Shown here: positions 19,992 to 30,244 of the stretch, piece after piece
Layout: every line of letters begins with the position of its first letter
Position numbering within the stretch: position 1 is the first letter of the stretch
From: Pirellulales bacterium
GTDB taxonomy: Bacteria; Planctomycetota; Planctomycetia; Pirellulales; JAEUIK01
DNA length: 64,000 bases
Direction: 5' to 3'
Assembly: GCA_019745975.1 (NCBI GenBank)
Contig: JAIESQ010000099.1
Span: 1-64,000 of the forward strand
The notes under the pieces: generated by a model
What the model saw: the letters and a program-made list of their open reading frames with translations, nothing else
Told to the model about the DNA's origin: nothing
Databases searched by the model: none
Translations under genes and position numbers: made by a program

Positions 19992-20630
19992 ATGTCGACC
20001 GCGTTGCTCAATCCACGTCACGCTGCGTCTGCGCGAGCTAGCTGGATTGTCGCAGGCGGAATGGGGCTGCTTGCCGCTGTCGTATTGCTGTCGCGCTGGC
20101 TGGCCGCCGACGTCGGAGACACGCTCACCCGCAACACGGTGCGACTGTCGCTGGCGTGGTACGCCGTGGCGCTACTGTCCGTGATGCGCTTATCGCCGGC
20201 AGACTGGAGCGCCACGACCGCGAAGGGGCACTGGGCACGCTGGTGTTGGACGTGGGCGCTGGCGTGCTTCTGGGTGCATCTGGCGATGGCCTTCCACTAC
20301 TACCATCACTGGTCGCACGCCGACGCCTTCGAGCGCACGCGTCGGGTCAGCGGGCTGGGGGAAGGTCTCTATATTTCATACTTGTTTACGCTGTTGTGGA
20401 CGATCGACGTGCTCTGGTGGTGGATCGCGCCCCAGGGCTATCGCGCGCGGTCGGCATGGATCGATCGCCTGCTGCACGCCTTCATGCTGTTCATCGTCTT
20501 CAACAGCATGGTGGTCTTCGAAACTGGTCCGATCCGCTGGGCGGGGCTGGCAATGTTCGTGCTGCTGACATTGGCGTGCACAGCCGCGCGGCGACCGTCG
20601 CGGGCGCCATCCCCGAAGTCGGCCACCTGA
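19992..20630 (+). CDS. Uncharacterised multi-TM protein
   Basis: About 6 hydrophobic segments (WIVAGGMGLLAAVVLLSRW, WALACFWVHLAMAFHYYHHW, LLHAFMLFIVFNSMVVF). Confidence 0.6.
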   Translation: MSTALLNPRHAASARASWIVAGGMGLLAAVVLLSRWLAADVGDTLTRNTVRLSLAWYAVALLSVMRLSPADWSATTAKGHWARWCWTWALACFWVHLAMAFHYYHHWSHADAFERTRRVSGLGEGLYISYLFTLLWTIDVLWWWIAPQGYRARSAWIDRLLHAFMLFIVFNSMVVFETGPIRWAGLAMFVLLTLACTAARRPSRAPSPKSAT

Positions 20631-21079
20631 GAATGCCCGCGCCCAGTTGGTCGTCGCCGCGGCGACGATACCACTCCCCGAGGGTGGATGATTCGCAATC
20701 TTCTCGCGGGAAAAATTTTCAGGCAAACCTACTGGAATTCCCGGCGCAGGGGTGGATAAGATATTGAGCACTTCGACCGTGGAGTCGCTGCCAGGCGCTC
20801 CCGCCAGTTGCACTACGCCAGACTGGAGCGTGTCGACAGCAAGAAGGATGGCGCCTTCCAGGGGAATCAGTTCCGGTCAGAGCAATCTGGGGAACCGGCG
20901 ACTGAACTTTACGACCTCTCGATCCCCTTCGCCGTCTTGTTGATTTCGTCCACTCGAAGCACTCACTCGTAGCTACGTTCGCGCGCCGCGCCTGCCCGCC
21001 TGCCCCGTTCGCCTGGGGTGCGCGCGGTGCCAACGGCGCGCGCAGGGTTGCAAGCTGCGCTGGAACTGGAGACCTCGTT

Positions 21080-24000
21080 TTGCACTTGCAGCCCAGGCGA
21101 CGCATCGACAATCAAAGCTCGCAATTACCATCCTCGCAGAACCCGCGGCGCCGCGGCGCGCGCCGCCTGCACTGCGAAGCGCTCGAACGCCGCGACCTGT
21201 TAACCATCCCACCGACCTTGCAGCCGACGGATAGCACGCCGGTGCTGGCGCCGCTGGTCGACACGGCGTCGCTGCAGGCCGCCGCCGCCACGATGTCCTT
21301 CGCCGATCACGGTCAGCTCATCGCCAATCCCGGCGCTGGCTGGCAGGCGTTCTACAGCGGCGGCAACACCTCGGGTTTTCCCACGAGCACGGTTTACGCG
21401 CGCTTCGACTGGGCCGATATCGAACCGGTCGTCGGCCAGTACAACTTCTCGCAGATCGATCAGGTGCTGGCCGGCATGTCGGCCACGCAGCGGCTGGCCC
21501 TGCGGATTATGACCTTCAACGAAGATGCCGGCCCCGTGGCCTACGCCAACGCGGGTTTGTCCGGCAACTGGGCCAGCTACGCCGGCCAGCAGCGCTTCCA
21601 GCCGAACCTGAACAACGCCGCCGTGCAAACCGCGGTGACGAATTTCATCAATGCGCTGGGGCAGCGCTACGGCAATACCGGCCGGCTCGACTCGGTCGAC
21701 GTCGGCTTCTATGGCCCCTGGGGCGAATGGTCGGAGACCAACGTCTTCAACGTGCCGCTGCCAACGCGCGCCACCTGCGCCTGGCTCGTGAACACACTGA
21801 AAGCCGCCTTCCCTGGCACGCCGATCATCGCCAACGCCTACATGACGGTGGTGCCGGGGGCGTTTGAGGACGCCATGGCCGCCGGGCTCGGCTGGCGCGG
21901 CGATAGCTGGGGAGATCATCCGCGCGCCGGCGCCAGTTGGACGAACCAGGGAGATTTGTACGACCCGATCATCGCCCAATTCCCCAACCAGTGGAAAACC
22001 TCGCCGATCTACATGGAGCCGGCCGGCATCATCTCGCAGTGGGCCAGCTACGGCTACGACTGGAACACCGTCGCGCAGTGGACAATCAACAACCACATCT
22101 CGGCAATCCACGGCAAGACCGACAACCTGAGCTCCGCGCTCAAGAGCCAGATTTCAGCGCTATTGCTCAAAATCGGCTACCGGCCGCTGATCGCCGGACT
22201 GAGCCTGAGCGGCAACGCGCTCTCGGTTACCATTCGCAATAACGGCAACGCGCCAGCGTATGTCGACCGATACCTGCGCATCGTGGCCGATGGCACGACG
22301 ATCAACACCACGGTGAATCTCAAGGGACTGCTCCCCGGCGACTCGCAATTCACGATCACCAACGACAAGTTCCTGACCGCCGGCACGCTCGCGTTGGGCT
22401 TCGTCAACTCCGCAGGCGTGGCCGACATCCAGCTCGCGCAATCGGGCACGACTGCCAACATGCTGTCGGTGACGATCCCGCGTTCTGCGGTTACCGCGTC
22501 AATCACCGGCCCCACATCGACCGTGCGTGGGCAGTCGACGGCGTTCACGCTCGCGGTGGCAGGCTGGACCGGCGATCCCAACGCGTTGTTCACTTTCAAC
22601 GTCAACTGGGGGGATGGTTCCGCGCTCCAGACCGTGTCGGCGCGCTCGGGGACACAAATCTCGCACACCTTTGGCTCGGTCGGCACGAAGACAATCAGCG
22701 TCACGGCCACGCCGCCTGGCGGTGTCGCCAGTGCCGCGGCCACGCGCCAGGTGACCGTCGCCTCGGCCCAATTGCTCCCCAACGCGCAGAACGCAGCGCT
22801 GCGCGACCTGGTGTGGGTTGGTACAACGGGCGACGACCAGGTCACGTTCGCACAAGTCAATTCGACGACCATTCGCGTCACCACGCTCAAAGAAAATGGC
22901 GCGACCGTCAATTACATCGAGACGTTCAGCGGAGTCACGGGCCGGCTCTTGGCCAGTGGAGACCGCGGCAACGACACGCTCGACGCCGTCAGCTTGACCA
23001 CGACGCGGGCGACGCTCGATGGCGGCGCCGGCAACAACACGCTCAAGGGAGGGCAAGCTGGGGACATCCTCATCGGCGGCTACGATGGCGGCGCCGGTCA
23101 GCAAGGCAACAACGTGATCATTGCCGGCAACGGCGCCAACACGATCTACGGCAACGGCATCAGTGGCGCCGCAGGCGCTACCGCCGGCAATCACTTGATC
23201 GTGGGCGGCTCGGGGGCCGACACCATTTACGGTGCCTTCGGAACCGTCGCCAGCAATGGCGGTGAAGGGGGCCGCAACCTGATCATCGGCGGCGGTGGCG
23301 CCGACACGATCTATGCCTCGCAGACTGCCGACGGCCCCGAAGGGGGACACGGCAGCATTCTCGTATCGGGCACCACCACGCTGAATCTCGCGGCGCTCCA
23401 AGCCGTGTTGGCCGAATGGACGTCGAACCACAGCTACGCCGAGCGCGTCGCCAACATTCAAGGACTAACTAGCGCGAGCTTCGCCAGCCGCCTCAACGGC
23501 ACCAATTATCTGAAGGTCAATCAAACGGTCGCCAACGATACCGGCGCCGACAAACTCTGGGGAGACAGCAACGGACAGCTCAACTGGTTCCTGTTCGGCG
23601 GCGCGCAAGATTCCGTGGTCCGCATCAAGGCGGGCGAAACGCTGACGAACCTCTCGACAAGCGCCGCGGCCGCGCTGCCGACGCTCGCTCCCGGCAGCGG
23701 CGTTACCCAGAACTGGACGCTAACGATGGCCGAGGAGTTCTCAGGCACCGCGCTTGATGCCTCGCGGTGGAGCCCCAACTATTTCTGGTCGCCCACGGTG
23801 ATCAACGGCGAGCTACAGGATTACCTGCCGCAGCAAGTGTCGGTCTCAGGCGGTATCTGCACGCTGCGCGCCGAGCGGGCCGGCGCGCGCTACAATAGCG
23901 GCGTGATCTCCAGCTTTGGCAAGTTCTCGCAGGCGTACGGCTTCTTCGAAGCGCGACTCAAGTGGCCCGGCGGACCAGGCACCTGGCCGGCGTTCTGGCT

Positions 24001-24379
24001 CTACGCTGAAGATCGTTCGTGGCCCCCAGAGATCGACATCATGGAGGCCAACGGCTACCGGCCGCGGATGACGTGGCCGAACTATCACTGGCTCGATGGC
24101 GCCACGCAACGCTCCGATCCGACGTACATCGACACCGGCGTCGACTTGACCGCCGGGTTTCACACCTACGGGCTGCTCTGGCAGCCCGGGTTGCTCGTTT
24201 GGTACGTCGACGGGCAAGAGGTCAAGCGGGTGAGCGGAAGTCACGTCACGAGCCAACCGATGCACTTGAACTTGAATCTGGCAATCGCGCCACCGGGCAA
24301 TCCGGGCATGCCAACGCCCGATGCCACCACGGCATTCCCTTCCCAAATGCAGATCGACTACGTCCGCGTCTGGAGATAG
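21080..24379 (+). CDS. Large secreted protein: LEPR-XLL-like leader, DUF4832-like domain, PKD-like domain, Ca-binding-type repeats, C-terminal GH16
   Basis: RRRGARRLHCEALERRDLL leader; GQLIANPGAGWQAFYSG...DWADIEPVVGQYNF; FTFNVNWGDGSALQTVS...HTFGSVGTKTISVTATPPGG (PKD); GGAGNNTLKGGQAGDILIGG; GTWPAFWLYAEDRSWPPEIDIMEANG (GH16 active site). Start codon uncertain (track start is TTG). Confidence 0.85.
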   Translation: MHLQPRRRIDNQSSQLPSSQNPRRRGARRLHCEALERRDLLTIPPTLQPTDSTPVLAPLVDTASLQAAAATMSFADHGQLIANPGAGWQAFYSGGNTSGFPTSTVYARFDWADIEPVVGQYNFSQIDQVLAGMSATQRLALRIMTFNEDAGPVAYANAGLSGNWASYAGQQRFQPNLNNAAVQTAVTNFINALGQRYGNTGRLDSVDVGFYGPWGEWSETNVFNVPLPTRATCAWLVNTLKAAFPGTPIIANAYMTVVPGAFEDAMAAGLGWRGDSWGDHPRAGASWTNQGDLYDPIIAQFPNQWKTSPIYMEPAGIISQWASYGYDWNTVAQWTINNHISAIHGKTDNLSSALKSQISALLLKIGYRPLIAGLSLSGNALSVTIRNNGNAPAYVDRYLRIVADGTTINTTVNLKGLLPGDSQFTITNDKFLTAGTLALGFVNSAGVADIQLAQSGTTANMLSVTIPRSAVTASITGPTSTVRGQSTAFTLAVAGWTGDPNALFTFNVNWGDGSALQTVSARSGTQISHTFGSVGTKTISVTATPPGGVASAAATRQVTVASAQLLPNAQNAALRDLVWVGTTGDDQVTFAQVNSTTIRVTTLKENGATVNYIETFSGVTGRLLASGDRGNDTLDAVSLTTTRATLDGGAGNNTLKGGQAGDILIGGYDGGAGQQGNNVIIAGNGANTIYGNGISGAAGATAGNHLIVGGSGADTIYGAFGTVASNGGEGGRNLIIGGGGADTIYASQTADGPEGGHGSILVSGTTTLNLAALQAVLAEWTSNHSYAERVANIQGLTSASFASRLNGTNYLKVNQTVANDTGADKLWGDSNGQLNWFLFGGAQDSVVRIKAGETLTNLSTSAAAALPTLAPGSGVTQNWTLTMAEEFSGTALDASRWSPNYFWSPTVINGELQDYLPQQVSVSGGICTLRAERAGARYNSGVISSFGKFSQAYGFFEARLKWPGGPGTWPAFWLYAEDRSWPPEIDIMEANGYRPRMTWPNYHWLDGATQRSDPTYIDTGVDLTAGFHTYGLLWQPGLLVWYVDGQEVKRVSGSHVTSQPMHLNLNLAIAPPGNPGMPTPDATTAFPSQMQIDYVRVWR

Positions 24380-24430
24380 TGCGACGCCGCCGCCACGCCA
24401 CCCGAGAGAGCTCTTGGCAAGATGTGCGGG

Positions 24431-25246
24431 TTAGGCGCTGGGCGGCTGCCGGTGAACCGCCAGGGCGCTGGCCCCTTCGAGCCGGTCGACCTCGACTTCG
24501 AGCTCGGCGACCAGCCGCTCGAGATTGGCCTCCAATTCGGCGACGCGGCCGAAGGCCTGGTCGCCCGACTGCTGGCGCCGGCGGGCGAAACGCACCCTCA
24601 TTTCAGGGAGTCGATTGCGGTCTCCGGGCTGCGAGCTCCGCTCGCAGGTTTGTGCCTCGGCTTCAACAACCTCGTCGACCGCCGGTGCGTAGAGACGCAG
24701 CGACACCGGGGCGGCGGGCGCTTCGGGAACCTCAACTGCCGCCAGCGCCGCCGCGAGGCGATCCAGCTCCATTTCCGTGTCGGCGACCGATCGGTCGGAC
24801 GTGCCAGCCGGCTGATCCCAGGTTTCCAGATGAACGATGCGAAACACAGGTCGCTTGCTGATAGCAGATCGCACGGAGCGGGCCTCGCACGGCAGCGGCC
24901 CTCGACATCCGCATCTCGGCGCGGGGCCAACAGCTCTCGAAGCGCAGGTCGATGGCCGCCGGCCGATCATCGGGAGGCCGTGCGAGCCGCCACGTCGACT
25001 CGTAATGCCATTACGCCCCGCGCACCTATGTAAGTGCTTCGGCTGCGGGCTGGCCGCCGACTTGAATCGAAAACCGCGATCCAACACGGTGCCGCGAGTT
25101 CGCCCCGACGGCGCCAAGGCATTTGGGAAGAATGCGTCGGTCGCATCGGCAATCGCTGGTAGTTGCCCGGCGAAACCACGGCGGTAGCATCTTCCGACTC
25201 GCCGTGGCGCACCACGTGCGGCGCGCCCGGCACAGTGGCCTGGCAT
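24431..25246 (-). CDS. Hypothetical protein with coiled-coil C-terminus
   Basis: C-terminal part MELDRLAAALAAVEVPEAP...ELEANLERLVAELEVEVDRLEGA looks coding; 5' extent unclear. Confidence 0.35.
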   Translation of the reverse strand: MPGHCAGRAARGAPRRVGRCYRRGFAGQLPAIADATDAFFPNALAPSGRTRGTVLDRGFRFKSAASPQPKHLHRCAGRNGITSRRGGSHGLPMIGRRPSTCASRAVGPAPRCGCRGPLPCEARSVRSAISKRPVFRIVHLETWDQPAGTSDRSVADTEMELDRLAAALAAVEVPEAPAAPVSLRLYAPAVDEVVEAEAQTCERSSQPGDRNRLPEMRVRFARRRQQSGDQAFGRVAELEANLERLVAELEVEVDRLEGASALAVHRQPPSA

Positions 25247-25409
25247 TCCCCGGCGGCAGGGTGGCACACGGACCCCGGCTCCCGTTAGAATCGGTCTTGC
25301 CGCACCCCGCCCGCAGCGGCAAAAGCTCCCTACGCCACGTATAGTCTTGTAGAAGCCGACCTCCCGCCCCGCACAGGCTGGGTGGCGTTTTTCTCTTGCG
25401 GGGTACCGC

Positions 25410-28244
25410 GTGACCGCTCCTACATCCCTTGGCTGTCCTGAGCGCTCGGTTTTGTTAGCGTTCGTCGAGGGACGGCTTTCCAACGCTGAAGCCGATCGGG
25501 TGCGGCAGCACTTGTCGGGCTGCGAGCACTGCCGACACCATCTGCCCGATGTGCCCACGATCGGGCCCGAAGACGGTATCCGGATCGGCCACCTGGTCAA
25601 CGAGTCGATTCCCCCGACGGCCGTCACGAGCCAACAGGACACCCAGCGAACTCCCGTTCCGGGCGCCGCTGGTTCATCGCCTGCCAGCCCGGCGGCAACC
25701 GACAGCGTAAAACCCGACAGCGGCGTGTCGCTCAATAAACCGGCACCACCGCCCGCCGACAGCTCAACGCTGGCACGCGGTGGATTCTCCCCCCCCGCGC
25801 GACCGGCAGCCCCCACGCCGGGGAGCGCTCCGCCGGTCGAAGTCAGCCGCGCGCGGATCACCTTGGGCCCGTCGCGGCACGTTACCGCGGTCGGGTCGAG
25901 CGGCGCCCCGCCTAAAGGCCGCAAGGCCGATGCCCGTTATCCGTTCCTCGATCCACCTCGCGTCGCTGGCGATTTGGGCTGGCTGTCCGGCTATCGCGTG
26001 GTGCGTCTGATTGGGTCCGGCGGAATGGGACAGGTGTTCGAGGCGATCGACGAAACGCTCGCGCGGCGCGTGGCCATCAAAGTCGTCCATCCGCAACTGG
26101 CTGGCACCACGAATCACGAGCGCTTCTTGCAAGAGGCCCGCGCCGCGGCCGCCCTCCCTGGCGAACATATTGCCACGATCTACCAGGCCGGCTTCCAAGG
26201 GGATGTCCCCTTTCTGGCGATGGAGTATCTGACCGGCGAAACCCTCGAAGCGCGCTTGGAACGCGATCGCTGGCTGCCGCTCTCGACCGCGCTGCGGATC
26301 GCGCGCGAGGCGGCGCAAGGGCTCGCCGCGGCGCACGCCCACGGCGTCATCCATCGCGACGTCAAACCGGCCAACCTCTGGCTCGAATCGGCGCGCCCTG
26401 GCGACGATCTCAAAGGCGTCAAGCTACTCGACTTCGGCATCGCCCGCGCGATCGAGCGCGACGTGCAGGTCACCCGCGACGGCGAGATCGTCGGCACCCC
26501 GCACTTCATGGCTCCCGAGCAGGCCCGCGGCGAAGCGGTCGATCCGCGCACCGATCTCTTCGGCTTGGGATGCGTGATGTACTACATGCTCTCGGGCCAG
26601 GTTCCCTTCGGTACGGCCCAGGGCGCGGCACTGATGACGCTGGTCTCCCCCGATCCGGTCGATTTAACCGCGCTCGACGGCAAAGTCCCGCGCTCGGTCA
26701 TTCGACTCGTCGGGCACCTGTTGGAGAAGGATCCGGATCGACGCCCCGCGGATGCAGCCGCGGTAATCGATGCGATCAACCGCATCGAAGAGAACGAGAT
26801 GCAAAGTAGCAGCCGGGTTGCGCTGCCGATGAGCCAAATCATCGCCGGGCCGATCGCGCCGCGCCGCCGCCTGGCCTGGGGAGCCATGATGGGGGCCGCC
26901 TGCATCCTGGCATCGCTGGCCGTGGGAGGGATCGCGCTCTATTACGAGTTCTACGGACGCGGCCCAGCGGCCGGCGCCACTGCTGACGGGCAAAACAACT
27001 CAGTGGTTGGCGATGGACACTCCACAAGCGGCCCTCCCGGCAAGAGCCCACAGGCCCCCGCGCCGCCTCCCCAGGGCGAACCGATCCTCGTCGGTATTTT
27101 GCACTCGTTGACTGGCACGATGGCCAATAGCGAGCTGCCTGTCTCCGACGCCGCCCATCTGGCGGTCGAAGAGCTCAACGCCGCCGGTGGGTTGCTGGGC
27201 CGACCGGTCGAGGCCCGGATCGTCGACGGCGCGTCGGACGAAGAGACCTTTGCCACGCGGGCCGAGGAGCTGATCGCCCGCGACAAAGTCTCGGTGATTT
27301 TCGGCTGCTGGACTTCGTCGAGCCGCAAGCGCGTCAAGGAAGTCGTCGAGCGGCACGACAATCTGCTCGTCTACCCGCTGGCGGGCGAAGGGCTCGAGCA
27401 ATCGCCGAACATCCTCTACCTGGGCGGTCCCAACCACAAGCTCATGGATGCCGCCAAGTGGTGCTTCGCCTTTCTCGAGAAGCGCAAGTTCCTGCTCGTC
27501 GGCTCCGACTATGTCTTTCCTCGCGCTGCCAACGCAATCATCAAGGATCAACTCAGCGGGCTGGGCGCGCAGGTCGTCGGCGAAGTTTACGTCCCGCTCG
27601 GCGAAACCGATATGTCGGACGTCGTCAAGGCGATCGACGCCGGCAAGCCCGACGTGATCCTCAACACGATCAACGGCGACAGCAATGTCGCCTTCTTTCG
27701 CCGCCTGCGCAGCACGGGGCTCGACTATGAGAAAGTGCCGATCGTATCGTTCAGCATTGCCGAGACGGATTTGCGGGCGATGCGGCCTCAAGACGTCGTT
27801 GGCACCTACGCCTGCTGGTGCTGGTTCGAGCGGGTGCCGGGGGCGAGCAGCGCGGATTTCGTGGCCCGCTTTCGGCATCGCTTTGGCGCCTCGCGGCTGG
27901 TAGGCGATCCGGAGATGGCGGCCCATACGGCGGTGCATCTGTGGGCTCAAGCGGTTACAGCGGCTGGTACCGCCGATCCCGCCGCGGTGCGCAAGGCCCT
28001 GCTCGGCCAGAGCAGGCCCTCGCCGGAAGGAACGATCCACGTCGACCCCGAGCTGTTGGCCTGCTGGCGGACACCGCGGATCGGCCGCATTCTGCCCGAC
28101 CTAAGCTTTGAAGTGGTCTGGCAAGCGCCTGCTCCGCTGCGCCCCGTGCTCTACCCGCCGTCGCGCACGCCTGAGGAATGGAACGCCTTCCTCGAAAAGC
28201 TGTACCGCGACTGGGGGAACCACTGGACGGCGCCGCACGACTAA
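25410..28244 (+). CDS. Ser/Thr protein kinase fused to urea/amide-type ABC substrate-binding receptor domain, with N-terminal zinc-finger-like segment
   Basis: N-term CPERSVLLAFVEGRLSNAEADRVRQHLSGCEHC; kinase GSGGMGQVFEAIDE, VIHRDVKPANLWL, KLLDFGIAR; TM WGAMMGAACILASLAVGGIALYY; then PILVGILHSLTGTMANSELPVSDAAHLAVEELNAAGGLLGRPVEARIVDGASD (Peripla_BP_5/UrtA-like). Confidence 0.93.
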   Translation: MTAPTSLGCPERSVLLAFVEGRLSNAEADRVRQHLSGCEHCRHHLPDVPTIGPEDGIRIGHLVNESIPPTAVTSQQDTQRTPVPGAAGSSPASPAATDSVKPDSGVSLNKPAPPPADSSTLARGGFSPPARPAAPTPGSAPPVEVSRARITLGPSRHVTAVGSSGAPPKGRKADARYPFLDPPRVAGDLGWLSGYRVVRLIGSGGMGQVFEAIDETLARRVAIKVVHPQLAGTTNHERFLQEARAAAALPGEHIATIYQAGFQGDVPFLAMEYLTGETLEARLERDRWLPLSTALRIAREAAQGLAAAHAHGVIHRDVKPANLWLESARPGDDLKGVKLLDFGIARAIERDVQVTRDGEIVGTPHFMAPEQARGEAVDPRTDLFGLGCVMYYMLSGQVPFGTAQGAALMTLVSPDPVDLTALDGKVPRSVIRLVGHLLEKDPDRRPADAAAVIDAINRIEENEMQSSSRVALPMSQIIAGPIAPRRRLAWGAMMGAACILASLAVGGIALYYEFYGRGPAAGATADGQNNSVVGDGHSTSGPPGKSPQAPAPPPQGEPILVGILHSLTGTMANSELPVSDAAHLAVEELNAAGGLLGRPVEARIVDGASDEETFATRAEELIARDKVSVIFGCWTSSSRKRVKEVVERHDNLLVYPLAGEGLEQSPNILYLGGPNHKLMDAAKWCFAFLEKRKFLLVGSDYVFPRAANAIIKDQLSGLGAQVVGEVYVPLGETDMSDVVKAIDAGKPDVILNTINGDSNVAFFRRLRSTGLDYEKVPIVSFSIAETDLRAMRPQDVVGTYACWCWFERVPGASSADFVARFRHRFGASRLVGDPEMAAHTAVHLWAQAVTAAGTADPAAVRKALLGQSRPSPEGTIHVDPELLACWRTPRIGRILPDLSFEVVWQAPAPLRPVLYPPSRTPEEWNAFLEKLYRDWGNHWTAPHD

Positions 28245-28346
28245 CGCGATGCGGAAGCGCCTCAACCCTCGGTTCCACGCGGCGTGCCGTGGTGCCAGCC
28301 CAGTGGCTCGTCGATCGGTTCACTGCCATCCTGTTACGATAAGCTT

Positions 28347-29225
28347 GTGATTCACTACAACCGCAAAGCCTGGTGGCGGATCTCGCTGGCCTTCTACGGC
28401 ACCGTGCTGCCGCAGGTACTCGGTCGCGTCGGCTTGCTAACTGGCTTCTGCCTGCTGCTGAGCCTGGTCGACGACTTCATGAAGCGCGAGTGGGGCGGCG
28501 AGGTGCGCGTCCCCGAGCTCGATCAGCTCGGTCACCAGGTGCTCGGCGTGGCAATGAGCATGTTGATCGTGTTCCGCACGAACTCCTCGAACCAGCGCTA
28601 TTGGGAAGCGCGCACCTTGTGGGGCGCGCTGGTCAACGCCTCGCGCAACCTGGCGCGGCTGGCCAGCGTGTACGCCGGCCCGGCCGACGACTTGGGGCGG
28701 TTGATTGCCGCCTACCCGATCGCGCTGAAGCAGTCGCTGCGCGGCAACGAGGATTTGTCGGAGATCCGCCCGCTGCTTCCCGGGCGGCTGTTCGAGCAGG
28801 TCGTCGCATCGAAGAATCCGCCGCTGACCATCTCTTGCGACATGAGCCGCTGGGTGCAGCGCCGCCGCAACGACAACCGGCTCGATCCTGTAACGGCCTC
28901 GGTGCTCGAACAACAAATCGGCTTCTTGATCGACGCCCGCGGCGGTTGCGAGCGCATTCAGCGAACGCCGCTGCCGTTCGTGTACGCCGCGCTCATCAAG
29001 CAGTTGCTGTTGTTGTACCTGGCGTCGCTGCCATTGGTGCTCGTCGCTCGGATGGGGTTCGCCGCTCCGCTGGTTGTGGCGGTCGTCTCGCTGGGTATGC
29101 TGGGAATTGAGGAAGCCGGCGTCGAGATCGAGGACCCGTTCGGTCTCGATCCCAATAGTCTGCCGTTGGAAGACATCTGCCGCACCATCGCTCGCGACGC
29201 CAGCGCCGTGACCGCGGTGCCGTAG
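28347..29225 (+). CDS. Bestrophin family (UPF0187) anion channel
   Basis: GTG start; VIHYNRKAWWRISLAFYGTVLPQVLGRVGLL...FRTNSSNQRYWEARTLWGALVNASRN. Confidence 0.9.
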   Translation: MIHYNRKAWWRISLAFYGTVLPQVLGRVGLLTGFCLLLSLVDDFMKREWGGEVRVPELDQLGHQVLGVAMSMLIVFRTNSSNQRYWEARTLWGALVNASRNLARLASVYAGPADDLGRLIAAYPIALKQSLRGNEDLSEIRPLLPGRLFEQVVASKNPPLTISCDMSRWVQRRRNDNRLDPVTASVLEQQIGFLIDARGGCERIQRTPLPFVYAALIKQLLLLYLASLPLVLVARMGFAAPLVVAVVSLGMLGIEEAGVEIEDPFGLDPNSLPLEDICRTIARDASAVTAVP

Positions 29226-29305
29226 ATCATGGGGGTCTGGAACTGGGGAACAAATCGCTGGCTCGCGCGACGTGGCTTGCGCGACCGCGTGAGGGAGTGT
29301 CATCG

Positions 29306-30214
29306 ATGTTTGTCGACCGAACGCGCCGCGTGCGGGCGCTGCTGACGATGCTGCTGTGCACGGCCGCACCGTGCGCACTTTGGGCGCAGAACACCACGAA
29401 GCCCTCGGCCGCGGAGGCCGCCGTGCGCCAGGCCAGCAGCGAATACCTCGATGCGCTGGCCCGCGGCGATGCCAAGGCCCTGGCCGAGCACTGGACCGCC
29501 GAGGGGACGTATGTCGATCCCGACGGCGAGATCTTCGCCGCGCGCGACCTGGTTGCCGACATCGCGGCCACGCCCCCGGCGCCGCGACCCACAGCCAAGC
29601 TCAGCGACGTGACGGTGCGCTTTCTCTCGCCCGACGTTGCCGTGCAAGAAGGTCAATCCGAGTTCGCCTTGCGCGACGGCACACCGGCGCGCGGGCGATT
29701 TCACGCCGTCTGGGTGCGGCAAAACGGCCGCTGGCGGCTCGACCGGCTTGAGGACCATCGTGCCGCGATGCCCTCCCACGCCAGCCGGCTGGCGGTGCTC
29801 GAACCATTTGTGGGCGAGTGGTCAGGCGAGGTCAACGGCCGATCCGTGCGCATGACGACACGCTGGAACGCCGCCAAGACGTTCTTGCGGCAAGACGTCG
29901 CGATCGCCGCCGCCGGACGCGAAGTCTCCGGCAGCGTGCAAGTCATCGGTTGGGACCCGCGCGAAGAGCAGATTCGCTCCTGGGCGTTCTACGACGACGG
30001 CGGCCACGGCCAGGGCCTCTGGTCGCAGGAGGCGCACGTCTGGATGGTGCTGGTCGAAAACGTGCGCGCCGATGGCACGGCCGCCAACGCCACGCACGTT
30101 TACCGCTTCGTCGACAAGAACACGCTCGTTTGCCAATCGATTCACGGTAGCGCCGGCGGCGAAGCCCTCCCCGACGTCGAAGTCACCCTCAAACGCCAGG
30201 CGGCCAGTAAGTAG
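29306..30214 (+). CDS. SgcJ/EcaC-like (SnoaL/DUF4440) secreted protein
   Basis: VRQASSEYLDALARGDAKALAEHWTAEGTYVDPDGEIFAARDLVADI...FHAVWVRQNGRWRLDRLED. Confidence 0.8.
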   Translation: MFVDRTRRVRALLTMLLCTAAPCALWAQNTTKPSAAEAAVRQASSEYLDALARGDAKALAEHWTAEGTYVDPDGEIFAARDLVADIAATPPAPRPTAKLSDVTVRFLSPDVAVQEGQSEFALRDGTPARGRFHAVWVRQNGRWRLDRLEDHRAAMPSHASRLAVLEPFVGEWSGEVNGRSVRMTTRWNAAKTFLRQDVAIAAAGREVSGSVQVIGWDPREEQIRSWAFYDDGGHGQGLWSQEAHVWMVLVENVRADGTAANATHVYRFVDKNTLVCQSIHGSAGGEALPDVEVTLKRQAASK

Positions 30215-30244
30215 TTCAGTTCGTCCTTGCCAGCGAGTCCTTCC

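Noticed and set aside
25247-25924. 5' part of minus-strand ORF 24431-25924
   Set aside because: Overlaps the start of the well-supported kinase-receptor fusion on the plus strand.
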